Below, piece after piece: positions 27,042 to 35,278 of a stretch of DNA of 64,000 bases; the first letter of the stretch is position 1, and every line of letters begins with the position of its first letter. The stretch is from Nitrospirota bacterium (GTDB taxonomy: Bacteria > Nitrospirota_A > Leptospirillia > Leptospirillales > Leptospirillaceae): assembly GCA_021829515.1 (NCBI GenBank), contig JAKBPM010000003.1:1-64000 (forward strand). Reading direction: 5' to 3'. The notes beneath the pieces were generated by a model. The model was not told the origin of the DNA. It saw only the letters and a list, made by a program, of their open reading frames with translations, and searched no databases. A program made the position numbers and the translations under genes.

Positions 27042-28424
27042 ATGCATTCTTCACGCCCGAATCGTCTGGTGGAATATCTTGATGAACGGATCAGAGTAAG
27101 GTCCCTGATGCAGTTTCTCCTTGCAGAGCCAATGCCGGGCGGTGCAAGGTGGGCTTATATTTTTGGGAGCATGGTCCTTTTTTCGCTGATTATCCAGTTC
27201 GTGACAGGTGTCATGCTGGCTTTTGACTACGGCGGGACACCCGACCATGCATGGGACAGTGTCAATTACATCGATCACCTCAAATATGGGGAGCTTCCTG
27301 TCGGGCGCTTGATCCGGGGCTTCCATTACTGGGGTGCTTCGGTTATGGTTATTCTGGTGGGACTCCATCTTCTTCAGGTTTTCATATGGGGGGCCTACAA
27401 GCGGCCGCGGGAGGTCATGTGGCTGGTTGGTGTCGTATTGCTGGCATTGACGATGGTCGCTGCCTTTACCGGCTATCTTCTCCCGTGGGATGAAAGAGCC
27501 TATTGGGGAACGATCGTGGGAACAAACATGATGGGGATCATCCCGGTTGTTGGTCCTGTGATCAAAAGTGCAATCAGGGGAGGCACAGGGTTGGGGGCTT
27601 TGACCCTTTCCCACTTCTTTGCCATTCACACCATGGTTCTTCCGTCCTTGTTTATCGGATTCTTTACCTTGCACATGGTTATTTTTCGCCGGGTCGGACC
27701 TGCGGGACCCTTTAGGGGGACTCCGTCCGAGCTTGAAAACAAGAAAGAGTTTTTTTATCCGAGACAGGTTTTGATGGACTCTCTCGGGATGCTGTTTATC
27801 TTTATCCTGGTGGCAACGCTTGCCATCCTTTTTCCACCAGGTCTTGAGGCGATGGCGAATCCGGCAAACTCAACCTACTCTCCAACCCCCGCCTGGTACT
27901 TTGACTGGGTTTTCCAGCTGTTGAAGATGATCCGCCCGGAGATTGCCGGGGTTCTCGGGATACCTCTTATCGTCGGTATCCTGCTTGTGCTCTGGCCGTT
28001 TTTTGATAAAAGTCCTGAACGCTCTCCCTACAAGCGTCCCGTGGTTGTTTCGACGATTCTTTTGAGTCTTGCCCTGATCATTGTCCTTTCCCTGGAGGCT
28101 GAAGCCGGGTACAAGCCAATGGTATCCCTTGACAGAAGCGCCATGGCCCGTGGAAAAATTGTCTTTGATCACAGTGGATGCATGGGGTGCCATATGCTTA
28201 ACGGAAAGGGTGGCAAGATAGGTCCTGACCTCTCCGAAGAGGGACTCGCTGGTCACTCGGAGCATTGGCTTCAGGTACAGTTTCTGAACTCGGGGGCCCA
28301 CTTCCCGAATTCCCCGATGCCGAAGTTTACATTTTTGAAGCCGGATCAGCTTCACGATCTCGCCCAGTATGTCTCGTCTCTTGGAAGGGCAGGGTGGCCT
28401 GACCCTACTGCGCCGAGCCGTTGA
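27042..28424 (+). CDS. Fused cytochrome b6/subunit IV with C-terminal cytochrome c
   Basis: 460 aa. The ATG at 27042 has GGAGGG upstream. Haem-b ligands are H95/H109 and H196/H211; the 14-residue gap of the second pair is the b6-type spacing. The subunit-IV-like part has PAWYF (283-287) where bc1 complexes have PEWY. About eight membrane helices precede a monohaem cytochrome c domain (CMGCH at 380-384) with a later methionine-bearing segment (NSPMPKF). So b, IV and c functions are on one chain. With the Rieske protein it should oxidise quinol (or, in uphill flow, reduce quinone). The 3' end overlaps the convergent glutaredoxin gene. Confidence 0.93.
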   Translation: MHSSRPNRLVEYLDERIRVRSLMQFLLAEPMPGGARWAYIFGSMVLFSLIIQFVTGVMLAFDYGGTPDHAWDSVNYIDHLKYGELPVGRLIRGFHYWGASVMVILVGLHLLQVFIWGAYKRPREVMWLVGVVLLALTMVAAFTGYLLPWDERAYWGTIVGTNMMGIIPVVGPVIKSAIRGGTGLGALTLSHFFAIHTMVLPSLFIGFFTLHMVIFRRVGPAGPFRGTPSELENKKEFFYPRQVLMDSLGMLFIFILVATLAILFPPGLEAMANPANSTYSPTPAWYFDWVFQLLKMIRPEIAGVLGIPLIVGILLVLWPFFDKSPERSPYKRPVVVSTILLSLALIIVLSLEAEAGYKPMVSLDRSAMARGKIVFDHSGCMGCHMLNGKGGKIGPDLSEEGLAGHSEHWLQVQFLNSGAHFPNSPMPKFTFLKPDQLHDLAQYVSSLGRAGWPDPTAPSR

Positions 28425-28668
28425 GTGTCCGAATAATGTCGCTTGCCCTCTGTCTTTCAGGCATGCCTGAAAAATAAAGCCTGTTATTGATAAGGGTGGA
28501 TGGAACCGTCTGGATCTGGTGCTCTTCCCGAAGAAGGGCACCTTCTGGTGATTCAATATCAACTTCTGTATATTCGATATCCTGTTCGTCTGCCAGTTTT
28601 TCCCAGAAACGTTTGACGGGGGGGCAGGTGGGGCACCATGTGGCGGTAAGAAGCGTTACTTTAACCAT
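28405..28668 (-). CDS. Glutaredoxin-like protein
   Basis: 87 aa from the ATG at 28668, which has GGAGGAAC just upstream; a longer in-frame extension is spurious. Small thioredoxin fold with the redox motif CPTC (C12/C15), TVPSTLINN (cis-Pro loop) and the C-terminal helix SDIIRTLNG. Likely a general dithiol reductant or a carrier to a specific reductase. Convergent with the cytochrome b-c gene and overlapping it by 20 bases; divergent from the small gene at 28757. Confidence 0.88.
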   Translation of the reverse strand: MVKVTLLTATWCPTCPPVKRFWEKLADEQDIEYTEVDIESPEGALLREEHQIQTVPSTLINNRLYFSGMPERQRASDIIRTLNGSAQ

Positions 28669-28756
28669 CGTTCCTCCAGATTCAGTATTGTGTTGTTGTG
28701 TCTGTCCGGATAGTGTAGTGGAAGCTTCTGTCTCTATTCCACCAGGGGAGGTTTTT

Positions 28757-28939
28757 ATGATTGTGCGTTTGCTTCTGGGCGCGCTCGGAGGGGCTTTGTT
28801 TGGCCTGTTGATCTCAAGGGTCAATCGAAAGGGGTTTTGCTCCGGTACTGTCTGCCGGATGAATGGAGACCCCAAGGTTTCTATCCCATGGTATGCGCTG
28901 ATCGGAGCCTTCCTGGGAGCAACATTCAGAGGAGTGTAA
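28757..28939 (+). CDS. DUF6132-like small membrane protein, 60 aa
   Basis: The ATG has GGGGAGG seven bases upstream. The frame encodes a membrane segment with glycine zipper (LLLGALGGALFGLLI), a loop with FCSGTVCRMNGDP (two cysteines) and a second glycine-rich membrane segment (IPWYALIGAFLGA). This matches the layout of DUF6132 proteins (GC.SGTCP.....P loop), often found near sulfur/thiol genes. Its TAA directly precedes the ATG of the RidA-like gene, so the two are coupled. Function unknown. Confidence 0.65.
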   Translation: MIVRLLLGALGGALFGLLISRVNRKGFCSGTVCRMNGDPKVSIPWYALIGAFLGATFRGV

Positions 28940-29305
28940 ATGAGCGTAAATGCTTTTCCCGTCCCTGTTGGTCCATATCAGATTGCAAGACGCCATGGAA
29001 ATCTTCTTTTTTTGTCGGGACAGATTCCTCTTGACCCGGATTCGGGAAATCTCGTTGAGGGTGGGATCTCGATCCAGACAGAGCGGGTGATTCTCAATAT
29101 CGCGGGAGTTCTGAAGTCTTATGGTCTTGACTGGAAATCGGTTTTGAAAGTTACCGTTTTTCTGACGGATCTCAACGATTTCCCTGAAATGAATGCCGTT
29201 TACTCGCGATTGATCGGGGAACCTTATCCAGCTCGTTCGACAATTGGTGTTGCTGGCTTGCCAAAATCGTCAAGGATCGAGATTGAGGCGATTGCTGCGG
29301 TATAG
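28940..29305 (+). CDS. RidA family (YjgF/YER057c) imine deaminase
   Basis: 121 aa. Homotrimeric RidA proteins hydrolyse reactive enamines/imines made by PLP enzymes. Seen: GPYQIARRHGNLLFLSGQIP at the start, VLKVTVFLTDLNDFPEMNAVY, the PARSTIGVAGLPKSSRIEIE signature with the catalytic-site arginine, and EAIAAV at the end. Begins immediately after the stop of the previous small gene (no gap). Confidence 0.93.
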   Translation: MSVNAFPVPVGPYQIARRHGNLLFLSGQIPLDPDSGNLVEGGISIQTERVILNIAGVLKSYGLDWKSVLKVTVFLTDLNDFPEMNAVYSRLIGEPYPARSTIGVAGLPKSSRIEIEAIAAV

Positions 29306-29374
29306 GTGGAGTTTTCCTGAAGCGTCCCTGACAGGACGGGCATACAGTGTTCGATAATAGCGGGATTGGATGAA

Positions 29375-29399
29375 GGAGGAGCGGAAAGAGTGCTCCTCC
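29375..29399 (-). terminator. Hairpin behind rpmB
   Basis: GGAGGAGC (29375-29382) and GCTCCTCC (29392-29399) pair perfectly around nine bases. On the minus strand it lies 30 bases after the rpmB stop. No strong T run, so stabiliser or weak terminator. It could also serve the convergent RidA transcript. Confidence 0.5.
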
Positions 29400-29427
29400 A
29401 ATATCTTTACTGACAGAAACGGAAGGG

Positions 29428-29619
29428 CTAAAGGGCTTTTTGGACTTTTCCGCTTCTAATGCAACGGGTGCAGACCTGCAAGCGTTTTGCCGCTCCGTTG
29501 ATCATCGCCCTGACAGGCTGTAAGTTGGGGCGAAATGCCCTTTTGCTGACCCTGTGGGAGTGGCTGATCTGGTTGCCCATTACCTTTGTCTTGCCACATA
29601 CTGCACATTCTTTGGCCAC
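29428..29619 (-). CDS. rpmB: 50S ribosomal protein L28
   Basis: 63 aa, normal length. Contains CAVCGK near the start, the NQISHSHRVSKRAFRPNLQ signature and a second CTRC pair, so it is the zinc-binding (C+) form of L28. AAAGGTAAG precedes the ATG on the minus strand. Single-gene unit, divergent from the GGDEF gene. Confidence 0.97.
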   Translation of the reverse strand: MAKECAVCGKTKVMGNQISHSHRVSKRAFRPNLQPVRAMINGAAKRLQVCTRCIRSGKVQKAL

Positions 29620-29803
29620 GGTTCTTACCTTTCTTTAAACAGGATCCATCCACAAAACCTCTTCATTCTAGAGAGAAAAAGAACCAAAATCAAGTCACTC
29701 TCCCTGTTCTTTTTCTCTTCTGCCTTCGGATTGTTGTCTTCGCACTGCCCTCTTTTCAGAAGGTCATCCTGTTGATGAGCGCGATCCGTTTTCATTGGTA
29801 TTC

Positions 29804-29831
29804 TTGATATTTTCCATCGGTGTATTAGAAT
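29804..29831 (+). promoter_or_regulatory. Predicted promoter of the GGDEF gene
   Basis: TTGATA (29804-29809), 16 bases, TAGAAT (29826-29831). The leader of about 120 bases also contains CGGACAG/CTGTCCG arms near 29890 and 29915 that could fold. The rest of 29620-29958 shows nothing else recognisable; no c-di-GMP riboswitch consensus is apparent. Confidence 0.4.
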
Positions 29832-29958
29832 AGCTGGTAATTTTTCCGGGTTTTGGAAAATATCAACGTTTTTTTGTCTTTTCTTCTATCGGACAGTATC
29901 GTGTGGTGGCTGTTGCTGTCTGTCCGGCTTTTCCTTCAACCTAAGGAGTATTCCTGAC

Positions 29959-31065
29959 GTGGGAGATCCAACGCATAAAAAACCTTCTGAACTGGCCGCA
30001 GAGACTCTTCGTCATCTCAGCCGGGAAGGATTGCCACCCACCCCATGGAACTATGCTGAAGCCTATTTTCGGATGGAGGTTCCTCCCGGAAAAGAGACTT
30101 TGTGCGACCTTCTTGAAGTTTCTTCCATTTTTGCCCAGATGGAAGAGGACTCCTGGACTCTGCGGCAGCTTGAAGCCCTTGGCAGGCTTCTGCCCCAATT
30201 TCATCTTTTGTCCGAAAGGGAGACGGGGAGGGAGGTTCATTTTATCCTGAAAGACATCCTGACCCGGAACCGGAACTTTCTGAAAGAAGTTCTTGAAGAC
30301 AAAAAGCAGTTTCAGAGAACGGTTCTCTTTTTAAATCAGATGATCTCCCAAGTTTCGGGAACACTGGAAAAAGCGTCTTTCAAACTTGAACGAAACGTTG
30401 AAATCCTCAATCAGTCAAAGTCGCTTGAAGAGGCAAAGACAGTGTTTCAGAAAATCACTGAGGAGTCCCGGGATCTTCTTTCCACAATCAAAAAAATGGG
30501 CAACGACATCCTGACGGCAAACAAGCAGTTGATGGCCTCCTCGATTGAAGCCAATCTCGATCCCCTCACAGGAATCCTGAATCGGCGCGGGCTTCAGCGA
30601 AAGCAGGGAAGCTTTGTCGGAAAAAGGATTGTTTTTATGGTATTCGACGCAGATCACTTCAAGGCGCTCAACGATCAGCATGGTCATGCGGCCGGCGATC
30701 TTTTTCTCAGACAGCTGGTGCTTTTTGTTGCAAGACAGCTCGAAGAGATGATTTTTTCTTTTTGCCGCTGGGGCGGGGATGAGTTTCTTGTGGTTTTTGA
30801 AGGGGAGGCATTGGAAACGATCGTTGAGAAGGCTGAAAGAATTCAGAAGGAGTTGCCAACTGGAGTCGATTCGCCCAGAATTTTTCTTCCAGGGAGTCAA
30901 AAGAATCATGTAACCCTCAGTATCGGTCTTTCTGGTGGAGACTATGGCGCACTTTCCGATTTCGAGCGGTTTTTTTCGTTGGCGGACAAGGCTCTGTATC
31001 AGGCAAAGCAGGATGGCCGAAATCTTGTTCGAGCGATCCATCTTGATGATCATCCCGGACAGTAA
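29959..31065 (+). CDS. Diguanylate cyclase (GGDEF domain)
   Basis: 368 aa, GTG start with AAGGAG ten bases upstream. The N-terminal 190 residues are soluble, helical and without a sensor I can name (no transmembrane or PAS signature). The C-terminal catalytic domain starts at about 200 (ANLDPLTGILNRRG), has FDADHFKALNDQHGHAAGD and the active-site WGGDEF near 270, and ends with ALYQAKQDGRN. The conserved metal and GTP-binding residues are present, so it should make cyclic di-GMP. Cytoplasmic, activated in an unknown way. Confidence 0.93.
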   Translation: MGDPTHKKPSELAAETLRHLSREGLPPTPWNYAEAYFRMEVPPGKETLCDLLEVSSIFAQMEEDSWTLRQLEALGRLLPQFHLLSERETGREVHFILKDILTRNRNFLKEVLEDKKQFQRTVLFLNQMISQVSGTLEKASFKLERNVEILNQSKSLEEAKTVFQKITEESRDLLSTIKKMGNDILTANKQLMASSIEANLDPLTGILNRRGLQRKQGSFVGKRIVFMVFDADHFKALNDQHGHAAGDLFLRQLVLFVARQLEEMIFSFCRWGGDEFLVVFEGEALETIVEKAERIQKELPTGVDSPRIFLPGSQKNHVTLSIGLSGGDYGALSDFERFFSLADKALYQAKQDGRNLVRAIHLDDHPGQ

Positions 31066-31152
31066 AGAACGGAGCGATGACCGGATGTTCTTGAGTCGAT
31101 ACTTTTTTTCTCCTCTTTCCTGTGCTCCGGATCCATCGGTCGGGGATTACTG

Positions 31153-33285
31153 GTGTTGACCCCTGCAACCCCCGTTTCATCCCTTCCTGATGTGGGCCCC
31201 CGGCGTGGAGAAAGACTTTCAAAGCTTGGTATACGGACGGTTCTGGACCTTCTCTATACCCTTCCGTTTCGCTACGAAGACCGAAGAGGTGTTCCTTCGG
31301 TTTCAAACCTGAAAGAGGGAGAGTCCCAGGGATTCCTGGCAACGGTGAGCTCCATCAGAAAAAAGGAGATACGGAAGCTCAAGGTGCCCATCATTGAGGC
31401 AGTCCTTTCGGATGGGTCCGGTTCAGTCAAGGCGGTCTGGTTTGGACAGGAGTACATTCTTAAAGCTCTATCCGAAGGATCTCACGCTTTCTTTTTTGGT
31501 CGAATCGAATATTCGGAGTTTGACCGGGCGATTGTTGTCAAAAGTCCTGTTTTTGAAAAGGTTGATCCAGGGAAAAAAGGTCGAAAAAGTTTTCATGTCA
31601 ACAGGATCGTGCCCGTTTATCGGGAGTCCTTGGGTTTGACCTCCTCTTTCTTTCGGAAACTCCTTGGGGAAACACTTCTCTCGTTGTGGGGAAGTGACTT
31701 TGACCCTTTGCCGGAAAGCATTCGGCAAAAGTATGGATTTAATTCCTGGATCAAAATGATTGTAGGCCTTCATTTTCCGGGAGAGATTCCTGCTGGTGGT
31801 TCGGTCGAGTCCTTTCTCGAGCCCTCTTACCTGCCAAGAAAACGTCTCATCTATGAAGAATTTTTTTTACTGGAATTTTTGATGTTTCAGAAGAGAGCCG
31901 ATATTCAAACGCAGGGCAGATCCGGTCGGTACCAGATCTCTCCGGAAGATTTCTCTGTTTTTTCCTCCCTCTTGCCTTTTGAATTGACCAATGCCCAGAA
32001 ACGGGTCATGGCAGAAGTTACGTGTGACCTCGAGAAAGATTATCCGATGAATCGTCTTCTTCTGGGTGACGTTGGTTCCGGAAAGACGGCTATTGCAGCC
32101 TGGGCTCTCTACCTGGCGGTCAAGTCAGGTTTTCAGTGTGCATTGATGGCCCCGACCGAAATTCTGGCAAAGCAACATGAAAAGACATTGACCCGATTTT
32201 TTTCCCCCATGGGTTTGACTCCCGCTCTTTTAACCAATAGTGTCAAGGGGAGTGATCGCAAAAGAATCGTTTCATGTGTCCATTCCGGGGAAATCTCCAT
32301 GATCATCGGGACTCAGGCACTGATACAGGATAGCCTCAACTTCTCTTGTCTCGGTCTGGTGGTCATTGATGAGCAACATCGTTTTGGTGTGGATCAAAGG
32401 CGGACTTTAGCCGGGAAAGGAGCACAGCCGGATACCCTTTTGATGACGGCAACACCGATTCCCCGATCTCTTGCCCTGTCTTATTACGGTGATATGGACC
32501 TCTCGGTTCTCGACGAAAAGCCACCGGGAAGACTTGCTGTCAAGACGTCGATCGCCTCTCCGACCATCGACTTCTGGGACGGAACCGTCCGTCCCTTTCT
32601 TGAGAGGAGAGAGCAGGTGTTTGTTGTGTGTCCCCTGATCGAGGAATCCGAGGCGATCGATGCAAAGGATGCAACCACACGCTGGGAATTTCTGTCGTCC
32701 CACTTTTCCTCTGTCGAGGTGGCTCTCCTCACGGGGCGGACCCCTGCCGAGCGCCGAGAGGAAATCATGGCCCGCTTTCGCTCGGGAGATATCCTCATGC
32801 TGGTTTCCACAACGGTTATCGAGGTGGGTGTCGATATTCCGAATGCTGCGGTGATGGTTGTTGAAAGTCCGGAGCGTTTTGGTCTTGCACAGTTGCACCA
32901 GCTTCGGGGGAGGGTTGGCCGTGGGGCGGTGCCCGGCTTCTTTTATCTTTTGCCTGGAGAGTCTGCCAGTGAGGAGGCCATTGCCAGACTTCGGATTCTT
33001 GAAGAATCGGACGATGGTTTTTTTGTGGCAGAAGAGGATCTTCGATCGAGAGGCCCGGGAGAATTCCTGGGCACTCGCCAGTCCGGAGCACCGGCTTTTA
33101 TCTGTGCAGATCTTCTGAGAGATTTTGATGTGCTGAAATCCGTTCGTCTTGATGTCAATGAATTTTTTTCAGCGAGTGAGCGTCAGGCAATGGATCATCA
33201 GCGGTGGGTTTGGGAATGGACAACGGTTACAGACTTTATTCGATCGCGTTATACAGGAGTTGAGGAATGGATCGGAATTCGGTGA
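31153..33285 (+). CDS. recG: ATP-dependent DNA helicase RecG
   Basis: 710 aa, TTG start. Remodels stalled replication forks and branched DNA. Wedge/OB domain at about 60-160, SF2 helicase lobes with Walker A GDVGSGKTAIA near 306, DEQH (VIDEQHRFGVDQR) near 406, MTATPIPRSLALS, and motif VI QLRGRVGRGAVPGFFYLL. Slightly longer than E. coli RecG because of the N-terminal helix-hairpin-helix part (LPDVGPRRGERLSKLGIRTV). Overlaps the following gene by 19 bases. Confidence 0.97.
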   Translation: MLTPATPVSSLPDVGPRRGERLSKLGIRTVLDLLYTLPFRYEDRRGVPSVSNLKEGESQGFLATVSSIRKKEIRKLKVPIIEAVLSDGSGSVKAVWFGQEYILKALSEGSHAFFFGRIEYSEFDRAIVVKSPVFEKVDPGKKGRKSFHVNRIVPVYRESLGLTSSFFRKLLGETLLSLWGSDFDPLPESIRQKYGFNSWIKMIVGLHFPGEIPAGGSVESFLEPSYLPRKRLIYEEFFLLEFLMFQKRADIQTQGRSGRYQISPEDFSVFSSLLPFELTNAQKRVMAEVTCDLEKDYPMNRLLLGDVGSGKTAIAAWALYLAVKSGFQCALMAPTEILAKQHEKTLTRFFSPMGLTPALLTNSVKGSDRKRIVSCVHSGEISMIIGTQALIQDSLNFSCLGLVVIDEQHRFGVDQRRTLAGKGAQPDTLLMTATPIPRSLALSYYGDMDLSVLDEKPPGRLAVKTSIASPTIDFWDGTVRPFLERREQVFVVCPLIEESEAIDAKDATTRWEFLSSHFSSVEVALLTGRTPAERREEIMARFRSGDILMLVSTTVIEVGVDIPNAAVMVVESPERFGLAQLHQLRGRVGRGAVPGFFYLLPGESASEEAIARLRILEESDDGFFVAEEDLRSRGPGEFLGTRQSGAPAFICADLLRDFDVLKSVRLDVNEFFSASERQAMDHQRWVWEWTTVTDFIRSRYTGVEEWIGIR

Positions 33286-33671
33286 GAATGGGTTCCCCGA
33301 CCTCTTCCAGAAAGGAAGACTTTCTGCGGGGATTGGGGCTTTCCAGACGATGGAGCCAGATCGGGTTGTTTCAGATTTTCCATTTTCCGGAAATTCTTCG
33401 TACAGCAATTGCCATCAGACAAAATGAAAAGAGTCTCGATGCGGCAATTCATGAACTCGGTGACTTTGTCCATCAGCGAAAAGATCTTGCGTTTCTTGAT
33501 GAGGGAGAGATGGTTGAGTGGGATCTCCTGAGGGGGCGCGTTTTACGATTTATGGAAGAGCGAAGCCGGCTGCTCAGGATTGGAGGGAGAAGCGATTTGA
33601 GCAAGACTAAAAAATCCTTGGAGGAAGTTTCTTCAGCTATCGGAAATCAATCAGGAGGGGCAAAGGAGTGA
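33267..33671 (+). CDS. Orphan helical protein between recG and ppx
   Basis: 134 aa. The ATG lies inside the end of recG with AGGAGTTGAGG upstream, and the gene overlaps the GTG of the ppx/gppA gene by four bases, so all three are translationally coupled. Basic, mostly helical, no signal peptide or known motif; one stretch (about 85-115, LRGRVLRFMEERSRLL) looks like an amphipathic helix. Family not recognised. The context suggests a role in DNA or phosphate-stress metabolism, but that is a guess. Confidence 0.6.
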   Translation: MDRNSVRMGSPTSSRKEDFLRGLGLSRRWSQIGLFQIFHFPEILRTAIAIRQNEKSLDAAIHELGDFVHQRKDLAFLDEGEMVEWDLLRGRVLRFMEERSRLLRIGGRSDLSKTKKSLEEVSSAIGNQSGGAKE

Positions 33672-34618
33672 GCGCACCCGTTCGTCGTGTCTGTCTGGTT
33701 GATGTCGGAACCAATTCAGTAAGAATGATTGTTGCAGATGTTTCCAGTCAACGCATTTCCAGTGTGATCCTTACGGATGGAAAAATTACCCGACTTGGGG
33801 AGGGGCTTCATGAAACAGGTGTTATCGGGGAGGCTCCCCTTGCGCGAACCGTTGATCTGATCGGCAAGTTTGTGACGACGGCAGCCTCTTTCCGTCCCGA
33901 CATCATTCGTCTGATCGGGACATCAGCCGTTCGGCAGGCCAGAAATCAGGCCGATGTCTTGAAAAGGGTGCTTGATGCGACGGGGATTCCTCTCGAAGTG
34001 ATCGGAGGTGAAACAGAAGCTGTCTGGACTTACCACGGCGCATTGGGAAATCTCTTCGATCTGACCCCACCCTATCTGGTCATCGATATTGGAGGAGGTT
34101 CGACGGAACTCATTTATGGGGAGACTCTTACTGAAAGTCTCAGGGCTTATTCCGTGGAGGTTGGTGTTGTAACCCTCTCCGAGCGGATGATCCGTTCTGA
34201 TCCGCCACAAGAGCAGGAGCTGGCCAATGCCAGGGCAGAAGTTAGAAAAGCCTTTGACGGGGTGATCTCAAAACTTCTTCCATTTCTGACATCAAGTGTG
34301 ACCTGTGTCGGTACCGCCGGAACGGTCACAACGCTGATGGCTTTTTCCATGGGGATGCGTTTGTATGATCCCCGTAAAATTCATGGCCACGGTCTTCAGA
34401 GAGCCCGTGTGTGCGAACTTGTCTCCCGTCTCTCACGCCTCTCCCTTGCCGAAAGGCTGAAGCTGCCTGGAATAGAAAAAGGCAGGGAAGATCTTATTCT
34501 CGCAGGTGGAATCATCCTTGATGTTCTGATGGAGCAACTGAATCTCGCGGGCTTGATCGTTTCAGACTCAGGGTTGAGGGAAGGCGCACTTTTAAAGACT
34601 GCAGGTCTGTTAAATTGA
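33668..34618 (+). CDS. Ppx/GppA phosphatase family protein
   Basis: 316 aa, GTG start. ASKHA-fold enzyme hydrolysing polyphosphate and/or pppGpp. Motifs: DVGTNSVRMIVAD (phosphate 1), LIGTSAVRQARNQ, catalytic-region GGETEA, IDIGGGSTELIYG (phosphate 2) and VGTAGTVTTLMAF. The length is that of the two-domain form without the C-terminal HD-like half of E. coli Ppx. Whether it acts on polyP or pppGpp cannot be told from sequence. Ends 14 bases before the IS relic. Confidence 0.92.
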   Translation: MSAPVRRVCLVDVGTNSVRMIVADVSSQRISSVILTDGKITRLGEGLHETGVIGEAPLARTVDLIGKFVTTAASFRPDIIRLIGTSAVRQARNQADVLKRVLDATGIPLEVIGGETEAVWTYHGALGNLFDLTPPYLVIDIGGGSTELIYGETLTESLRAYSVEVGVVTLSERMIRSDPPQEQELANARAEVRKAFDGVISKLLPFLTSSVTCVGTAGTVTTLMAFSMGMRLYDPRKIHGHGLQRARVCELVSRLSRLSLAERLKLPGIEKGREDLILAGGIILDVLMEQLNLAGLIVSDSGLREGALLKTAGLLN

Positions 34619-34875
34619 CATCTTCCCGCCGCTAAACGATGGAAAGCCCCTCCTGTTCCTTTTGCCACGCTTTCGTCTTGAGATCGAAGGCCCAGTTGTC
34701 GACGAAGCGGCAATATCCGAACTGTCTGGAAAGAAACCCGACCCGTTTTTCATCCGGCTCCAGCCGGTACCGATAGGCTCTTAGCATGCTTACAGAATAA
34801 TCTATTTCTTTAAAAATAAAGGAGCAAGCATTCATCCCCCTCTTGGCAAAGAACATCACCCGAGAGGGGCATTCT
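34614..34875 (-). mobile_element. Internally deleted IS200/IS605-type element (minus orientation)
   Basis: On the minus strand this runs from a left-end foldback (ccccctctt... / ...agagggg at 34837-34869), through a TnpB N-terminal fragment (34632-34787), straight into a right-end motif (cgtttagcggcgggaagatgtcaat, 34614-34638). The middle and catalytic end of tnpB are missing. The left-end foldback is nearly repeated at 63381-63435. The rest of 34876-34998 shows nothing I recognise. Confidence 0.7.
34632..34787 (-). pseudogene. TnpB N-terminal fragment, 51 aa
   Basis: Reads MLRAYRYRLEPDEKRVGFL and continues to KAWQKEQEGLSIV before a stop. The start is the characteristic TnpB opening (RAYRYRLYPT...) and the spacing to the RQFGxxRFVxNWA motif is normal. 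It ends after about 50 residues, against roughly 350-450 in full TnpB, because the right end of the element follows at once. Cannot encode a functional nuclease. Confidence 0.8.
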
Positions 34876-34998
34876 GCCTTGAATGCTGGTAATACCCGGA
34901 GTATCCGGGAAACGTTTTGACAGGGAGCCCGGTGCTGGCTTGTCCTTTTGTTTTGTCGCCTGTTTTCGGGAGGTTGCCGGCAGGAGGCGGTCGCTCCA

Positions 34999-35268
34999 TT
35001 ACCCTCCAGGTTGACCGGTTCCGTCCGGGGCATTTTTTGATAATTCCATTGTTAATGTTGCGGCCTTGACGCGCGTGTTTACCCCGAGCTTTGAATAGAT
35101 ATTGCCTAGGTGGAACTTGACGGTGCGCTCGGAAATTCCCAGAGTCCCGGCGATTTCCCAATTGCTTTTGCCTTCAATCATCCGCTTGAGGACCTCCTTT
35201 TCCCTCAGGGTCAGATTTGAAGTTTGCCCCTCCTCGTTTGTCCCTCCTTTCTCCAAGACGGGATTCAA
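34999..35268 (-). CDS. LuxR-type helix-turn-helix protein, probably a remnant
   Basis: 89 aa. Residues about 18-75 are a GerE/LuxR DNA-binding domain (LTLREKEVLKRMIEGKSNW, ISERTVKFHLGNIYSKLGV), closest to those of autoinducer-binding LuxR regulators. There is no N-terminal sensing domain and no convincing RBS at the TTG start, so this is either a free-standing HTH regulator or what is left of a full LuxR gene. IS debris lies immediately downstream. Upstream, 35279-35286 and 35304-35311 form a perfect eight-base dyad (CTGACAGG/CCTGTCAG). Confidence 0.6.
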   Translation of the reverse strand: MNPVLEKGGTNEEGQTSNLTLREKEVLKRMIEGKSNWEIAGTLGISERTVKFHLGNIYSKLGVNTRVKAATLTMELSKNAPDGTGQPGG

Positions 35269-35278
35269 CTGACATGAG

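Noticed and set aside
27051..27674. 207-codon minus-strand frame inside the cytochrome b gene
   Set aside because: Antiparallel shadow of the transmembrane-coding sequence; no start signal and no family.
29832..29958. c-di-GMP riboswitch before the GGDEF gene
   Set aside because: The leader can fold, but the conserved core of known c-di-GMP riboswitch classes is not apparent.
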